A stretch of 64,000 bases of DNA from NCBI GenBank assembly GCA_918026815.1, contig CAKJVC010000151.1, forward strand, positions 291,935-355,934, given 5' to 3'. Below the pieces are notes generated by a model. It searched no databases. It saw only the letters and a list, made by a program, of their open reading frames with translations, and was not told the DNA's origin. This document shows, piece by piece, positions 25,316-36,727 of this stretch. Position numbers and translations under genes: made by a program. The DNA comes from Chalara sp. BL73. Its lineage: Eukaryota; Ascomycota; Leotiomycetes; Helotiales. The first letter of the stretch is position 1, and each line of letters begins with the position of its first letter.

Positions 25316-27208
25316 ATGAGGTTAATTAATGTCGCTTATAGGGATACAAAGGAATTCATATCAGACGAAGTCACTCCACCGTATGCCATTCTGTCCCATA
25401 CGTGGGGCGAGGCTGAGGTTTCTCTTCAAGACTACCAGACCAAACCTGTTCACGAGCTCAAGCTTCAGAAGGGTTTCCAAAAGATAAACCACTGTTGTAT
25501 ACAGGCAGCGCAGGATAATGTTCAGTGGGCATGGGTCGATACGTGAGTGTACCTCTCTCAATGCATTGTATGTCAGGATTTGTAACTCGATATCGATAGC
25601 TGTTGTATGGACAAGTCCAGCAGCGCAGAGTTGACCGAGGCGATCAATTCTATGTTCCGTTGGTATTGAAATGCTTCAGTTTGCTATGTTTACTTATGCG
25701 ACGTTGAAAAATGTGCGGATAGGGACAAAACGCTATCTCAAATGTCTAAAAGTCGTTGGTTCACGCGAGGATGGACCCTTCAAGAGCTTATGGCCCCCAG
25801 TGATATAGGGTTTTACTCTGCGGAATGGCAAAAGATCGGGACAAAATCAGAGCTACTTGGACTTATCTCCTCTATCACTGGAATTGACAATTATATTCTT
25901 GACAAGGGAGATTTTGAGTCTGCCAGCCTTGCTAAGCGAATGTCATGGGCCGCTCATAGAAATACCTCGCGACCTGAGGATGTTGCATATTGCCTACTCG
26001 GTATTTTTGGTATCAACATGCCTTTGATATATGGAGAGGGTAAAAAAGCTTTTCAGAGACTCCAAGAGGAGATAATGGAGAAAACACGCGACCCCTCTTT
26101 GTTCGCAAGGGGTCGGTTCGTCAGTCGCACTAAATTTGGGAATACTTGGCTCCCTTTAGGTCCCGGCCTTACATATGAGGAATACAACGGAATAAAATAA
26201 ATTCCATGGCAGCTACCCCAAGATAGAGAACCTCTCTTTGGGCTCTTGGCCCAGTCCCCTAGATGTTTTGAAACATCTGGCAAAATCACCACTTCAAACT
26301 ATTGGCTCGAGTCTTTCTATTTATATCAGCAAGCTCCCATATTTATTCACAATGGAGTACTGTCTAATCTTCCCCTTCTTGACAAGGAATATGGAAGCAC
26401 ATATTTCAAGACACACGTACAAGGTACCTGTTTGGATTTGCCGAGGATCATACAGGTGCGAGAGTGGAATATTGCGCTTTTGCTCTGTCACATTGGAGAG
26501 GATGAAGATAATGTTTTAGGTATTCCTCTGCAGGCCTGGGGTGCAGGCAGGAATTCTTATAGCCGCACTGGGGAGCTCCTCATTCTTCCTACGGCCTCCC
26601 TGCCAACACTGAATGATGTGTCAATAGAGAACCTCGGATCATTGACAAGATCGGTTCTTATTGCACCGGAACGACCTTATAAACCTCGAGGCGGCAACCT
26701 CATATTTCGGCGATTGATATCCCCCAAATTACCAAAAGTAGTGCCACTCCCTCATTCCCCCCTTTGGCGCCATGGCGACAGAGTCGCTGTCTTTCCTTCA
26801 TTCTGGAGTGCCCTTGCCTTTCTATTTGAACTTAATACCAAAGACAAAGAAGGAATCTTAGTCTTTTTTAAAGATATAGGAGGCAAAGGACTGGGGGTTG
26901 GAGTTAGTCCTATCGTTTTAAGTGCGAGAGATAAGCAGATGATTCCGACCAAACGCATGGCCAATAAAGGATTGATTTGGCTTCCAGAATCTGGGATTGA
27001 TACTGCTATCCATCAGCCACAATTTTTTCATAAAATTATAGCTCCTGAGGACAGTTGGGATTTACTTGTTCCAAAATTGGCTCGGATTCAGGTTTGGACT
27101 ATGAGGGTGCCGCTTGGTCAGGAAGGTGGTACGGTTGACGTCGTTGATCTGATCGTGAGAAAGGCAAAAACTGTTCGTTTTGTTGAAAGTGACGTAAGCT
27201 CCGACTAA
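25316..27208 (+). pseudogene. HET-domain gene with two in-frame stops
   Basis: Exon 1 (25316-25542) starts MRLINVAYRDTKEF and carries PPYAILSHTWGEAEV, the start typical of the HET-D/E/R class. Exon 2 begins at 25600 after a GTGAGT...GATAG intron and continues VDTCCMDK, then RGWTLQELMAPSDIGFYSAEW and RPEDVAYCLLGIFGINMPLI. A TGA at 25667-25669 interrupts RWY/NASVCYVY (CGA to TGA would explain it). A TAA at 26198-26200 separates the HET domain from a long C-terminal region that stays open to 27208 in the same frame. Apart from these two stops the reading is continuous over 1.8 kb, so the inactivation looks recent. Confidence 0.75.
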
Positions 27209-28146
27209 CCCACCTTTTTTGTGCGCTTGTTAGGTAGTTAGTAGAATCTCCTTTCTCTCTCTACTCCCTTGCCTTGCTTTGTTTGTTGAAACTTGATGAG
27301 CATTATCTTAGGTTGCATCGCTGCTCTGGAATTGTAAGATTCGATGCCATTCTGGAGTGTTGATTATTGTTAGGTAGGAATAAAAGCAGCACTTTATAAC
27401 CTGTGGCGACAATAAAGACAAATAATACAACTAGCTATAAACAGTCTAGCATGCTGACCCGTGTGGCTTATATAAAAACTTAAGAGTGTACAGGGGGGAA
27501 GCCGGAATCGAACCCGACTGTACTGTAGTGTAAAGTCATCACACTGTGTACTTGTAAACTTGGGCGTGAAACTTGAGCGTGAGGCGTAAAATTGGCAAGA
27601 ATTGACTCCACTCTGCGATGAAAATTAGCGGTTGTATTTTTGGGGTACAGCCGCTAAGTGTCATCACATGGCGGAGCCAATTCTTGCCCATTCTCCTATA
27701 TTAAACCGTCGCCGCATTCGTTCTCACCCAGCTGAATTGCCTGGGATATTCTTTTCCTTTCGGCTGTTAGGTGACTTCTAGGCTAATAGCAACTAAATCA
27801 TGCAGAGCGGCGCATATGGTGATGGTGAATGGCGTTGTGTTGGAGAAGCCTGTAATAAATAACTGGTCATCCCCACTTCGATGAACGGCACATTGATTTA
27901 CACTTAACGTCCATCCATTCCTGCTGTCATGGTTAGCACGTGGCCAATTCGCGTGTGTTCCTTAATTAGCACTAGTGGCCCGTGGCTTGAGAACTTGACT
28001 GAGCCGACAGCTCCCGAGATTTTACTTTTTCTCTCCTTACTTTAGTATTTTCGTATTGAAGCACTTACAAACCGCCTTCCCAGGCTTACAGGACCATGTT
28101 CGTGACAGTTGCGTTGAAAATGCAATATTTTTAATACAAGACTTTA
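27209..28146. other. intergenic, contains a tRNA-like arm and a foldback
   Basis: On the minus strand near 27493-27516 the sequence has a tRNA T-arm-like stretch, GTCGGGTTCGATTCCGGC, followed by TTCCCCC, but no matching 5' acceptor strand or D arm. A foldback element follows at 27594. No protein gene is seen. Confidence 0.4.
27594..27688. repeat. 95-bp foldback (palindromic) element
   Basis: The two halves are inverted copies of about 46 bp: GGCAAGAATTGACTCC... at the left and the reverse complement GGCAAGAATTGGCTCC... at the right. Differences include several transitions. There is almost no loop, so it is a MITE-like hairpin. Confidence 0.65.
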
Positions 28147-28341
28147 TGTTGGTATCACGGGCTTACCTTCCACGGGGCAAAAGGCGCAGCTCTACTTTGT
28201 AGGCCACGCTCTTGCTCTTGATGGATATGGTAAATGATTGTTGTTGTATTAGGTTCTACTCTAGATTCTACAAAATGGGGGTTGTGCGGACCACGTGACC
28301 TGGTGGGTCGTATGTGGATCCGTAAACCCCTACTTCCTACA
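28147..28341 (+). mobile_element. solo LTR, family A copy 1
   Basis: The 195-bp sequence runs TGTTGGTATCACGG to TTCCTACA and is nearly identical to 44039-44232. It is flanked by an exact 5-bp duplication CTTTA (28142-28146 and 28342-28346). TG...CA ends with 5-bp duplications fit an LTR retrotransposon, Ty1/copia-like by the TGTTG start. No internal coding region adjoins. Confidence 0.9.
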
Positions 28342-29009
28342 CTTTAATTGCTACTTCGAGTTATAGTATGCTAAATTGGATAATTCCAGACTTATAGATA
28401 TAGTCCGCGATATTCACAAAATTCTACTGGTACCCGGAAATCACCGGTTGAGAAACAAGACAAAGAAATAGGGTTGCCTTAGAGCATTGCTGGGCTGACC
28501 TTGTCAGTTTGCTGAACCTTCGCCTAATAGTCGCACAGCTGACGATCCACAGCATAGTCAAACTGTAACTACCAAGCAGGCGGTGTGCCCGGAGCGCATG
28601 CCATCGATCCCGAATTGAATTCTTATATCTTATAGGCAAGAGCGGAAACCCCGCTTTTGCCAACCTATATACAGAAATTCTTCTTTGCCGTGCTGCATTG
28701 CGATACAGGAACGGTCAGAACAACGGGCCCAAGTCCACCCATTCAGTCAAGGTAGCATGTCTGACAATACTTTCAAATGTAAGAAGAAAAATCAAGAACA
28801 CCTCCCCAAGGCATATGCCACACTATGCACCCAGTAGATGAAACCCAGAACATGTATGCAACTGTTAGCTGACACCACAGATCTATCCGTTGGTACCGCG
28901 GTCTGGCTGATACATTGCCAATTCCGGATCAAAACAGCTGTTGCCGCTGTAATTGATCCTCAACGTTCCCATTTCCCCTTCAGATCTTACAATGGTAGTG
29001 TAATGCGCT
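28342..29009. other. gap, no feature seen
   Basis: No gene, repeat or RNA is supported. Confidence 0.4.
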
Positions 29010-29690
29010 CTATGTTTCCAAGTTAGAGCTCTCTGAAGCAGACCGCGAACTCAGCGGCCTGGGCTCGCTTCGTGGTAATAGTTGCTCTTCGCTATGATGT
29101 AAATTGACTTGTGTCCCTCCAAAAATGCTACTGAGTATACTCCCTATATAATCCCCAATCTGTTTTCGTGAACTCGCGGGTATGCTCTGAAGGCCGAGGC
29201 TCGCTCCAAGGCCGCAATCTATGGCAGTCGGCAGCCATTGGGGGAGGTTTTCGGAGGCGATTTGCAATGTCGATATGAAGAACCACAAGGCGGCAATGCA
29301 GCAGCTCAGATGCCATAGGCATCGTCTGTGTGTAGTTAATTAATGGGTGAGGGGGAAGCAATATTTAGACAGTAAGAGAGGCTACTAACTTCGCAATAGC
29401 CTTGCCGGACACAGTTCGGAGGTCTAGAAACAGGCCAATGGAGCACAGGACGAGCCATGCTGCGAACGATCTATTCAATTTGCCAGAATTAGGAGTCTAA
29501 CCAAACGGGGATGGAGAAAGGGGGAGTACCCAAAGAATATTCGTTTCCAGCCATCTCCATGACTTGCTGTCATTCCGGAGACGATGACTATAGGTGTGAG
29601 GAAGATCGAGGTCCCACATATCCAGAGAAATGCTACCCTTGGATAATTGTTTCTCCCAACTGGTATGTTGCCAACAGTCTCAATATTCAT
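29010..29690 (-). pseudogene. decayed membrane-protein gene, family not recognised
   Basis: Going down the minus strand, one frame reads KGSISLDMWDLDLPHTYSH, SKSWRWLETNILWVLPLSP, a TAG, then GKLNRSFAAWLVLCSIGLF and DLRTVSGKAIAK. A GTTAGT...CACACAG intron joins this to a frame with HLSCCIAALWFFISTLQIAS and a soluble tail ending SSNLET. At least two membrane helices are visible. The internal stop and the lack of a clear start suggest decay. Sequence upstream to 30110 is open in other frames but I cannot connect it. Confidence 0.35.
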
Positions 29691-30239
29691 GGGTATCAAT
29701 CGCAGAGGGGAGGCTCTCGGGATATCGCCATTTTGTTCGTCAGCGGCGCTTCCGATTCCAGATATATTTGCACCGGCTGTCAATGACGACATATCGATGG
29801 ATCATGCGGAGTTCATACTCCTTTTGGTAGGGGAATCAAGGCTGAGGGAAGGGAGCCGGAGATGGAGTCACTGAGCAGCTCTCGAACAATAGAACTTCAA
29901 GGACGTACACAGACTCGCAGCACGATAAAATTTAATGAATGAAGACGCACGTAAAGTTCGATTAATGGAGTTGTCCGGAGAATCGTGGGTTGGGGCCCCG
30001 GGTGGGAGGACGAATCTTTCCTTGAAAGAAGATATCCATGAGGCTGGCAATGCCACGTCACGCATGTGAACCACCACATTTTGAAGAGCCGCAGCCTTGT
30101 CACCTCCCACCCTATCTTACAGCTTTACCTTGTGCTCGACGATACATGCTTTTGCATAGTTGATGGTCATGATGTCTTCGGAATCGAAGCCAAGCAAGAA
30201 GCATAGCTGCGAGGACCTAAGCGAAGGAAGTAAGTGGCA
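29691..30239. other. gap, upstream region of the DUF6590 gene
   Basis: It holds a minus-strand 80-codon frame without recognisable content. The promoter of the gene starting at 30240 must lie here. Confidence 0.35.
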
Positions 30240-32216
30240 ATGGAACGGACGACGTCAATTGTTCTCAAGCTCTCCTCTGAGCTCTCAAGGTATGCAATCT
30301 GTGTCCGTTTTGATCGCGACGGCGCTCTAATGAACACTATTGTAGGCCAATATAAGGATGATTCGACAACTCTTGCGGCCATTACCCCATCTGCTGAGCC
30401 GAAGCCAGACCTGCTAGACAAAGCCGCAGGCTCCCTAGACAACCTCGAAAGTGAAAAGCAGAAGCAGGTGCTACACACTCTCAACATCACCGACCAATTA
30501 CGAGAGTGTGACATCGATGGCGCGGTGTCTCTTCCCCAACTCGTTGTCTGTGGCGATCAGCCTTCTGGCAAGAGCCTAGTTATGGACGCCATAACCAAGC
30601 TTCCCTTTCCACGAAATGACAACGTCTGTACACGATTCAAAACCGAAATCAGACTCTGGGAAGACTCCATGAAGGATCTTCCAGATGGCTCTCGAGCGCC
30701 AACGGAGGAGAAGAAGACCGACTCTTTCGAGGAATCCAAACTCTCGGTAGACGGTAGCCACCACCCGTGGAACAATAAAGATCTGGGAGATCTTGGGGCA
30801 GGTGGCAATAAGATCAAAGAGTATATTATACGACCAACAGACCCGACTGAAGAGCTGGACCCAAGTACGCCCCAGAGGGTTGGAATTCTGCGGTCAGAGT
30901 TGCTGACAATAATAGGTTTCAAAGCGCGCAGAAGCAAAGGGTTCGCATTTGGCCGGGTCTTCAAAGTGCTTTGGTCGGAGCCAGCAGGAACACAAGAGCC
31001 TTGGAGAGTATGTATTGAGAAACGCTCTTCCGTCTATGACGGGAAAACCTATAGTCCAATGCGACGATTCATGATTGCCGATACTAGGAACCGACACTGC
31101 CTATGCTTGTAAGTATATGATATCAAAACAGTATTTAAACTGATCCCTCGATAGACCTATTTTGACATATGACGGGCAAGGAACGAGGAAGCATCACCTG
31201 CGCTCTGGTGAGCATTCAATAATTTACACTTCAAACAGACCCAGCGAACAGAGGAGTTTGTTGAGCAAGCATATCCACAAAGCCACACTCGCGACCACCA
31301 ATAAGCTCGATCCACTTCCAAGACTCAACTATGCAAAGGTATACACTGTGGAGCATAATGCTAAAGTTTGGTTCATTGGAAAAGTGGATGGAAATCCAAT
31401 TGATCATGACCCCGACCTAAGCCATGGTATGTATATGAATCAAGGAGAACCTACCAGATCAGATAGAGAGTCACCCAGCTCGCCAAATATCTTGGCAATC
31501 GACTCGAGATTGCAAGAGGACGACACTTTGAGGACTTCAGACCGACTAGGCGATCAAGGTATTGCTCATGATGCTGCAATAGAGATGATGGAGGGTTGGA
31601 AGCTTGTCGAGGAAAACGGAGAACTCTTTCTGATTCTAGACGACGAGACCTGCGACTGCGACAACAGAAAGTATTCTCATTTTCAATCTCTCACTCGAGT
31701 CACGACTTCACCAAAAGCACTTGCTGGGTTGGGGATGAGCTCAGGTCTTCTCATGGGTGCGAGCTTCTTGTGGTTAAATAAAAGGATGGAACTCAATCAT
31801 ACAAGTCCGATCATGGGCTTGGTAAAGACTTCCCATTTTCCGCAAAAAAGAAGAACTACTGACAAGAATAGGTCGCGGAAACAGCAAAGAGAAGCTGCTC
31901 TGCCGCTACTAGGGACGCACTCGGCTTGATACCCGATGGTATAATATTCACAGTCTTCGTCTTTGCCACGGCGATTCTCACAGGTTCTTCCTTCGCTTGG
32001 ATGACGAACAAGTCGCAGAATCCAGGAGCCAAATCCCTTGGCTGGGCAGTTGCTGCGATAATATCTGTTTCTTGGATGTTTGCAGCTGTCACCATTGAAG
32101 AATTCCTCTTGGTGTGTCTTCCTATGAGTGTTGGGTTTGGAATCCTGTCTAGTTGTTGGTTTGGTCATATCGATGACGAAGAAGTGGGAGTGGGAAAGTT
32201 GGTATATGAGGTTTGA
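30240..32216 (+). CDS. dynamin-like P-loop / DUF6590 / transmembrane fusion protein
   Basis: Exons 30240-31108, 31155-31821 and 31872-32216 join in frame (introns GTAAGT...GATAG and GTAAAG...CTGAC...AATAG) and give about 626 residues. Residues about 88-135 look like the start of a dynamin GTPase: LPQLVVCGDQPSGKSLVMDA (P-loop GDQPSGKS at 105-112) and FPRNDNVCTRF (switch I). No DxPG (G3) or later G motif follows, so GTP hydrolysis is unlikely. From about 240 to 410 the sequence fits DUF6590: EELDP, GRVFKVLWSEPAG, RRFMIADTRNRHCLCL, PILTYDGQGT and KVYTVEHNAKV. Three C-terminal hydrophobic helices (about 535-552, 563-582, 585-604) should anchor it in a membrane. The ATG follows an in-frame GTG by two codons. 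Confidence 0.65.
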
Positions 32217-32951
32217 ATGGATGGATTTGAGTCCTCTTGGAAAGCGGAATAGAGCAGCTGCCATCTCACGTCTCACCTGTTGTCTTATTCCTATGACATT
32301 TGGGAAGGAACCACTGTTTTGGCTGCTCGCGACCTATTCCATGGCTAGCGCTACGTCTACATCCATGCGTTCACAATTCGACATCTTGGAAAATAGCATT
32401 GTTTCTTTTAACGTAGTTAAGTTTAGTGCGGAATTGATTCTATTGTCACGAGGTGACTTCAAGACTCGAGAATGTGTTTCTTTGCTCTCATGAGTTACAT
32501 TAGTCTTTCAAAGCTTTCCCTAAGTCATCCCATCTACCTCTAATTTGGTACCATACGAAGATGATATGGCAGAAGCCAATGCGTTCTATGGAACGACCTC
32601 TGAAGCTTCTTCTTCCACTCCCATGCATGGCTCTTCCCCCGCTGCAGGGCAATGGCCTCAAAGCTACACTAATAGGGCAGTCGATACGGCTTATCGCCTC
32701 AATGATGCCTTTGAAAATTAATATTTTTCCATTCCCAAAGCCCCAAAGCCAACACCACATGCGCGCTCCGCCTACCGTATGCCACGATTAAGGCATCCCT
32801 ATCATGTCGGTACCTCTCCTTCCCTTCTTCTGTCTGTAGTTTATTTTTTTAGTTATAGCAATTGACAGTCGTTCACACCTTTGAGTCCTTCTCCCTGAGA
32901 TCCACGGATCGAGATCCCTGTTCGTCTCGAGTTGTTACAGTTACGTGGTAG
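32217..32951. other. gap, no gene
   Basis: Short frames only. I see nothing supportable before the LTR at 32952. Confidence 0.4.
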
Positions 32952-33298
32952 TGTAACAGACAGGGCCGGTTAGAGACGGCTATCGTGACAGTCTAACAGC
33001 CAGCCGAAGGCTTTTCAGCTGTAGTACTTTCAGGGCTGCAAACGGCACGCTCCACCCATGGCCAGTCACAGGCTCACAGCTACAGTAGCCACAGGCATAC
33101 AGCTACAGCGGTCACAGGCAGACAGTTACAGCGCAGTTAGAAGATATAAGGGATAGTTAGAGCTCTTTGAAGAAAGGCAAGCTTGAGCTTTCCTGCTAGA
33201 CTGACAAGCATACTTTTACCAATAAATCACTGCTGCAACCTTATTACTAGTCACGTGTTCTTACCTGTTATATTGCAATCCCTCCTCCATTTGTTACA
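32952..33298 (+). mobile_element. solo LTR, family C copy 2
   Basis: It starts TGTAACAGACAG and ends GTTACA, and matches 49174-49599 in blocks, with an internal deletion (347 against 426 bp). An exact 5-bp duplication GGTAG flanks it (32947-32951 and 33299-33303). The following 33304-33828 is AT-rich and empty. Confidence 0.85.
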
Positions 33299-33828
33299 GG
33301 TAGGTATTCCGACAGCTACCCTTTTTAGAGAAATCTTTACATCCTTCTTTGTTGCGAATCTGCAAACGCTTAGATATCTTTGTGCAAAAAGAAGTTCGTC
33401 ATAGAAATAACAGTGAATTTCGAGATCTTATTTCTTCTTTCTTTTCTAAGGAAATCTGTATCCCCTGTGGGTTAATGTTGGTAGTTCTCTAAGTTTGGTT
33501 TCGTTAAAACCCCTTGAAATTATATAATATTCGAAGTGCTATTTTGATAATTAATCAATTGAGAATATTGAGCTGAGAGTAGCACCAATTCTTATTTCAA
33601 TCTAAATTTAACCGACAATTAAGAGAGACAGTTTAGGAACTTATGACTGAAATACACGAATACTCGGGCTCGAATTTTACTGCACGCTCCTATTTAAGGA
33701 TAAATGATACACTATTCGTGGCTTTCAACGTGTCTATATATATAACCTAGCCAGTTGCGTAACACAAATGGACCAGAATCAGGAAGCTGCAATTAAATCC
33801 ACTATTAAAAATTTCTCTTACAAATAAC

Positions 33829-35038
33829 CTAACTCAGTATGCGCACAATCCTTTCTATAAGAAGAACAACCCTTTGATCCGCAAGATATTGCTCAGTCTT
33901 TGTTTTAATCTCGCCCAATTTGTCACCGCGTGCCATAGTGGAAGTGTCCTGGAGCCCCTGCACAACTTCTAAACGAATGTATCCCGGCTCGTTCTTTCGA
34001 ACCATCCTCGTGTGGACATATTGACGGTCCAGAGCTATAGCCCTCTCGAGATTAGCGAAATCTTGAGTGTTCCGGGCAGTCAGCGCGGAAAGATCGCCTC
34101 TTGATCCAGTTCCGAGACTGAGAAACAGATCGATGCTCTCTGATGGGAACAAAGCCTTGGTTTCTTTGTACGCAAGCAGAGATGGATTGTTAGTGCCTAT
34201 GATTCCGCTGAGGTAACCGTTGTCTTGGAATGGTACGGGAACGAAGAATTGAGGATCGCTGAGAGTTGCTCTGAGCAACCGCTCGAAGGTGATATCTCGC
34301 CGGGGCCGGTCGGGTGTTCCATAGTTCGAGAACATGTCTGGGGGAAACATATTCATTTGTCTTCCCAAGACAACGCATCTTCGTTGAGATTAGCCTCATG
34401 TTTTAAGGCCGTTTGTAGGCAGCTTGAAGACAAGCGAGACAATTCGAGATGCGCTACTTACGTCCGAGTAGCAGTGAGTGCCACTGGGTCTGGAAATAAG
34501 GTTGTGTCGTCCATATTGAGTGTCGGTTGACGAAGTAAATTATTAATACGGTCACTGAGAACCTGGGAGTTCATCTGTGCAGTGTTATCTTGAATAATGC
34601 CACCCTGCAGCCCTTCTTCTGTTAACAATTCTTCATTGTCCCTGAAGCCGTACCCTAACTCCAGGGCTTCATGTGGTGTAAGCTTCATGGCTCCGAGTAG
34701 AATGGCGTTTAAGCTGTTTTCGGGTAAGACTCTGATAACCTCCGTGGAACAATACTAACCCTCCCGTACCAGACCCCGCAATCAAGTCAAAGAATTCGAA
34801 AGGTCGGAGAGTGTCTTGTTCCACAATACCACGGTCGGATTCGAGTTTACGCATTATTTCACGGAGAATGTAAAGTTCAGAGGCGCCTCGAAGATCATTA
34901 CCATCTGAATTGTTCTTAGTATATAGGCCAACAGCCACCGAGTGATATTAACTTACCGAGTGATAGAATACATTTTTTGGCTTGACCCAGGCTTGAGAGT
35001 GCTGAAATGATGACCAGAGACCACCGCAAGAGAATCAT
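33829..35038 (-). CDS. patatin-like protein lacking the catalytic Ser and Asp
   Basis: Exons inferred: 35038-34957, 34904-34760, 34713-34462, 34378-33829; all junctions keep frame, about 342 residues. Landmarks of the patatin-like phospholipase fold are present in order: CILSLDGNDLRGASELYILR (oxyanion loop, normally DGGGxRG), RPFEFFDLIAGSGTGGLNA (normally GTSTGG), SLGTGS, and GYLSGIIGTNNPS (normally DGGxxxNNP). The nucleophile Ser is Gly and the dyad Asp is not at its place, so lipid hydrolysis is not expected. It may keep a binding or regulatory role. A divergent relative with the same losses lies at 41894-43290. The first exon start is uncertain; the frame is open further to 35179. Confidence 0.65.
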
Positions 35039-35290
35039 TGTGAGATCAAGAGCCGAAACCTCTATGGTAGATTGAAAGGGAGCGAGGAAAGAGAAAAGAG
35101 CGGCTGGATATTTGAGAACTCTAAACCCTGTTAGTATCTGTAAGCTGCAGGCTGACATAGCATAGGCTTTCTTGACCATACACTATGCGGTTGGCGGCCC
35201 TATTTCATGTCAGTAGTATGCAAGGAACTGATAAGATTTGAAATGAGAGCAAAATTATGTGATACTACAGCAGTGGCCGACATGTGGGGT

Positions 35291-35791
35291 TACAGTTGGG
35301 CCAGCCTAGAAAAATCTTGGCCCAGGTTTGAAAATTCCTTGGCAAAACGCCAAGAAACGCTCTAGCCTGGCCCAACTCTTTGTGCAACCATTGGTAGACT
35401 GGGTGAACTTAAGCGAGAAGCCAAATCTGGTTAGAATTATGCTTGGCATATGCTCAATATAGGCTTAGTGCATTTGTCTGGTATATGTTCAGTATATGCT
35501 AAATATAAACTTCGTAAAGAATTTTACTTACACTAAGCTACAAATTCACTTGCAGTAGTTTCTATAGTCGAATCAATTAAGCAACGCAAAAGTACAAAAT
35601 TGTAACGTTTTTACTTCAAAGTTTAAAAGTTGTATTGTACGCATCGCAATAGAAAACGCGAAGCGCGTTGTTTTTTGGCATGGCTTATTCTATGCTTGGC
35701 ATATGCCGGGGTGAGATTTCTAGCCTGGCTGAGCTCTTAAAGCTACGATTTCTAGCCAGGGCCAAGAATTTTCTAGACAGGCCTAACTGGA
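35291..35791. repeat. inverted-repeat DNA element E
   Basis: Inverted ends of about 33 bp, TACAGTTGGGCCAGCCTAGA... at 35291-35323 and its counterpart at 35759-35791, differ mainly by substitutions. The interior has no coding sequence, so this is a non-autonomous element of about 500 bp. A truncated relative lies at 5450-5532. Confidence 0.65.
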
Positions 35792-36091
35792 ACCCGACGG
35801 CATGGGACTTGAGGGGAAACGAACACCCGTTGCATGACCTCAAATACCGAATGCACTTCGGTGCGACAGGGCGACAACCCCCTGTAATCCTCTATTTCAT
35901 TGCTCACACTTTCTAGGCTTAGCTCTTAGACCATCTCCAAATGCTAAGGGACTTAGCGAGCATGTGCAGCATGCCGCAGTACTATGCCAACCTTTCACAG
36001 TGGCGCTACTTGGCATCAGCTGACCCTCTTGGCAAATTGAATGACTTTTAGCCACGGCTTCCTTATCTCCATAAGCTTATGTCAGACGGTA

Positions 36092-36235
36092 CAGTAGGGT
36101 GCAAAAAGTCCCCCCCCTTTGCTAGCGTGACTGTATATACGCAGTTTCAGGGCTGTGGTTTCTAATGTACGCATTTATGCTTCCCTGAAGCAACTGCGCT
36201 AGCAGGGGGGTGTCGATACTTTTTGCGCCCTACTG
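36092..36235. repeat. 144-bp mariner-type MITE
   Basis: Ends CAGTAGGGTGCAAAAAGT and ACTTTTTGCGCCCTACTG are inverted copies. TA dinucleotides flank both sides (36090-36091 and 36236-36237), as expected for Tc1/mariner insertion. CTAGCG-containing subterminal arms pair too. A lone end of the same family is at about 13671. Confidence 0.8.
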
Positions 36236-36727
36236 TAGCTAGAGATATTAGTCACGATATCGCTAAGCAAGCGGCTTTGTTTAGACTTTAGGTACATACT
36301 GAAGGTTAAAGATCAGTACCTAGGTATTGGCCAAATTCCATCAGGTGGTACTGTCCGTCCAGACACCAGGATTGATGGTGCTTGAATTCGGGTAGCATTT
36401 CCGCCTTGGTATCAAGTACTAGTAAGACATAGAGCACAATTCTTACCTAGAACACATCTCACTTCAGCAAGTACCAATGTGTTGCTGTCAGTAGTATCTT
36501 GTATGCATGTTGGGCTGCGCAATGAATTTCCTGTCACCTTATCTTGACTAGGATTACTGTCAGCGGTTCTTAAATTTATGCACGAATATGCTCCCAAGTA
36601 TCAATTTAGTCACAGGTCGTTTGGTAAACAAGTGAAGACTGCTTCTTTCAGAGTACTCCTCGTTTTTGGATGATTCTTTATTCTCAGTGTTACAATATCG
36701 CTTGATTCTGCTTAATAGAGTGCTATT

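Larger units (their letters stand above)
35039..36727. other. repeat-bearing gap
   Basis: Apart from element E (35291-35791) and the MITE at 36092-36235 I see no gene. Short TATGCT/TATGTT-type near-repeats occur at 35440-35510. Confidence 0.45.

Noticed and set aside
27490..27560. tRNA gene on the minus strand
   Set aside because: Only a T-arm and one acceptor strand are visible; there is no D arm or pairing acceptor strand, so I list it as a finding and not as a tRNA.
33829..35038. functional phospholipase of the patatin family
   Set aside because: The nucleophile Ser and the dyad Asp are both replaced, so an active-enzyme call is not supported.
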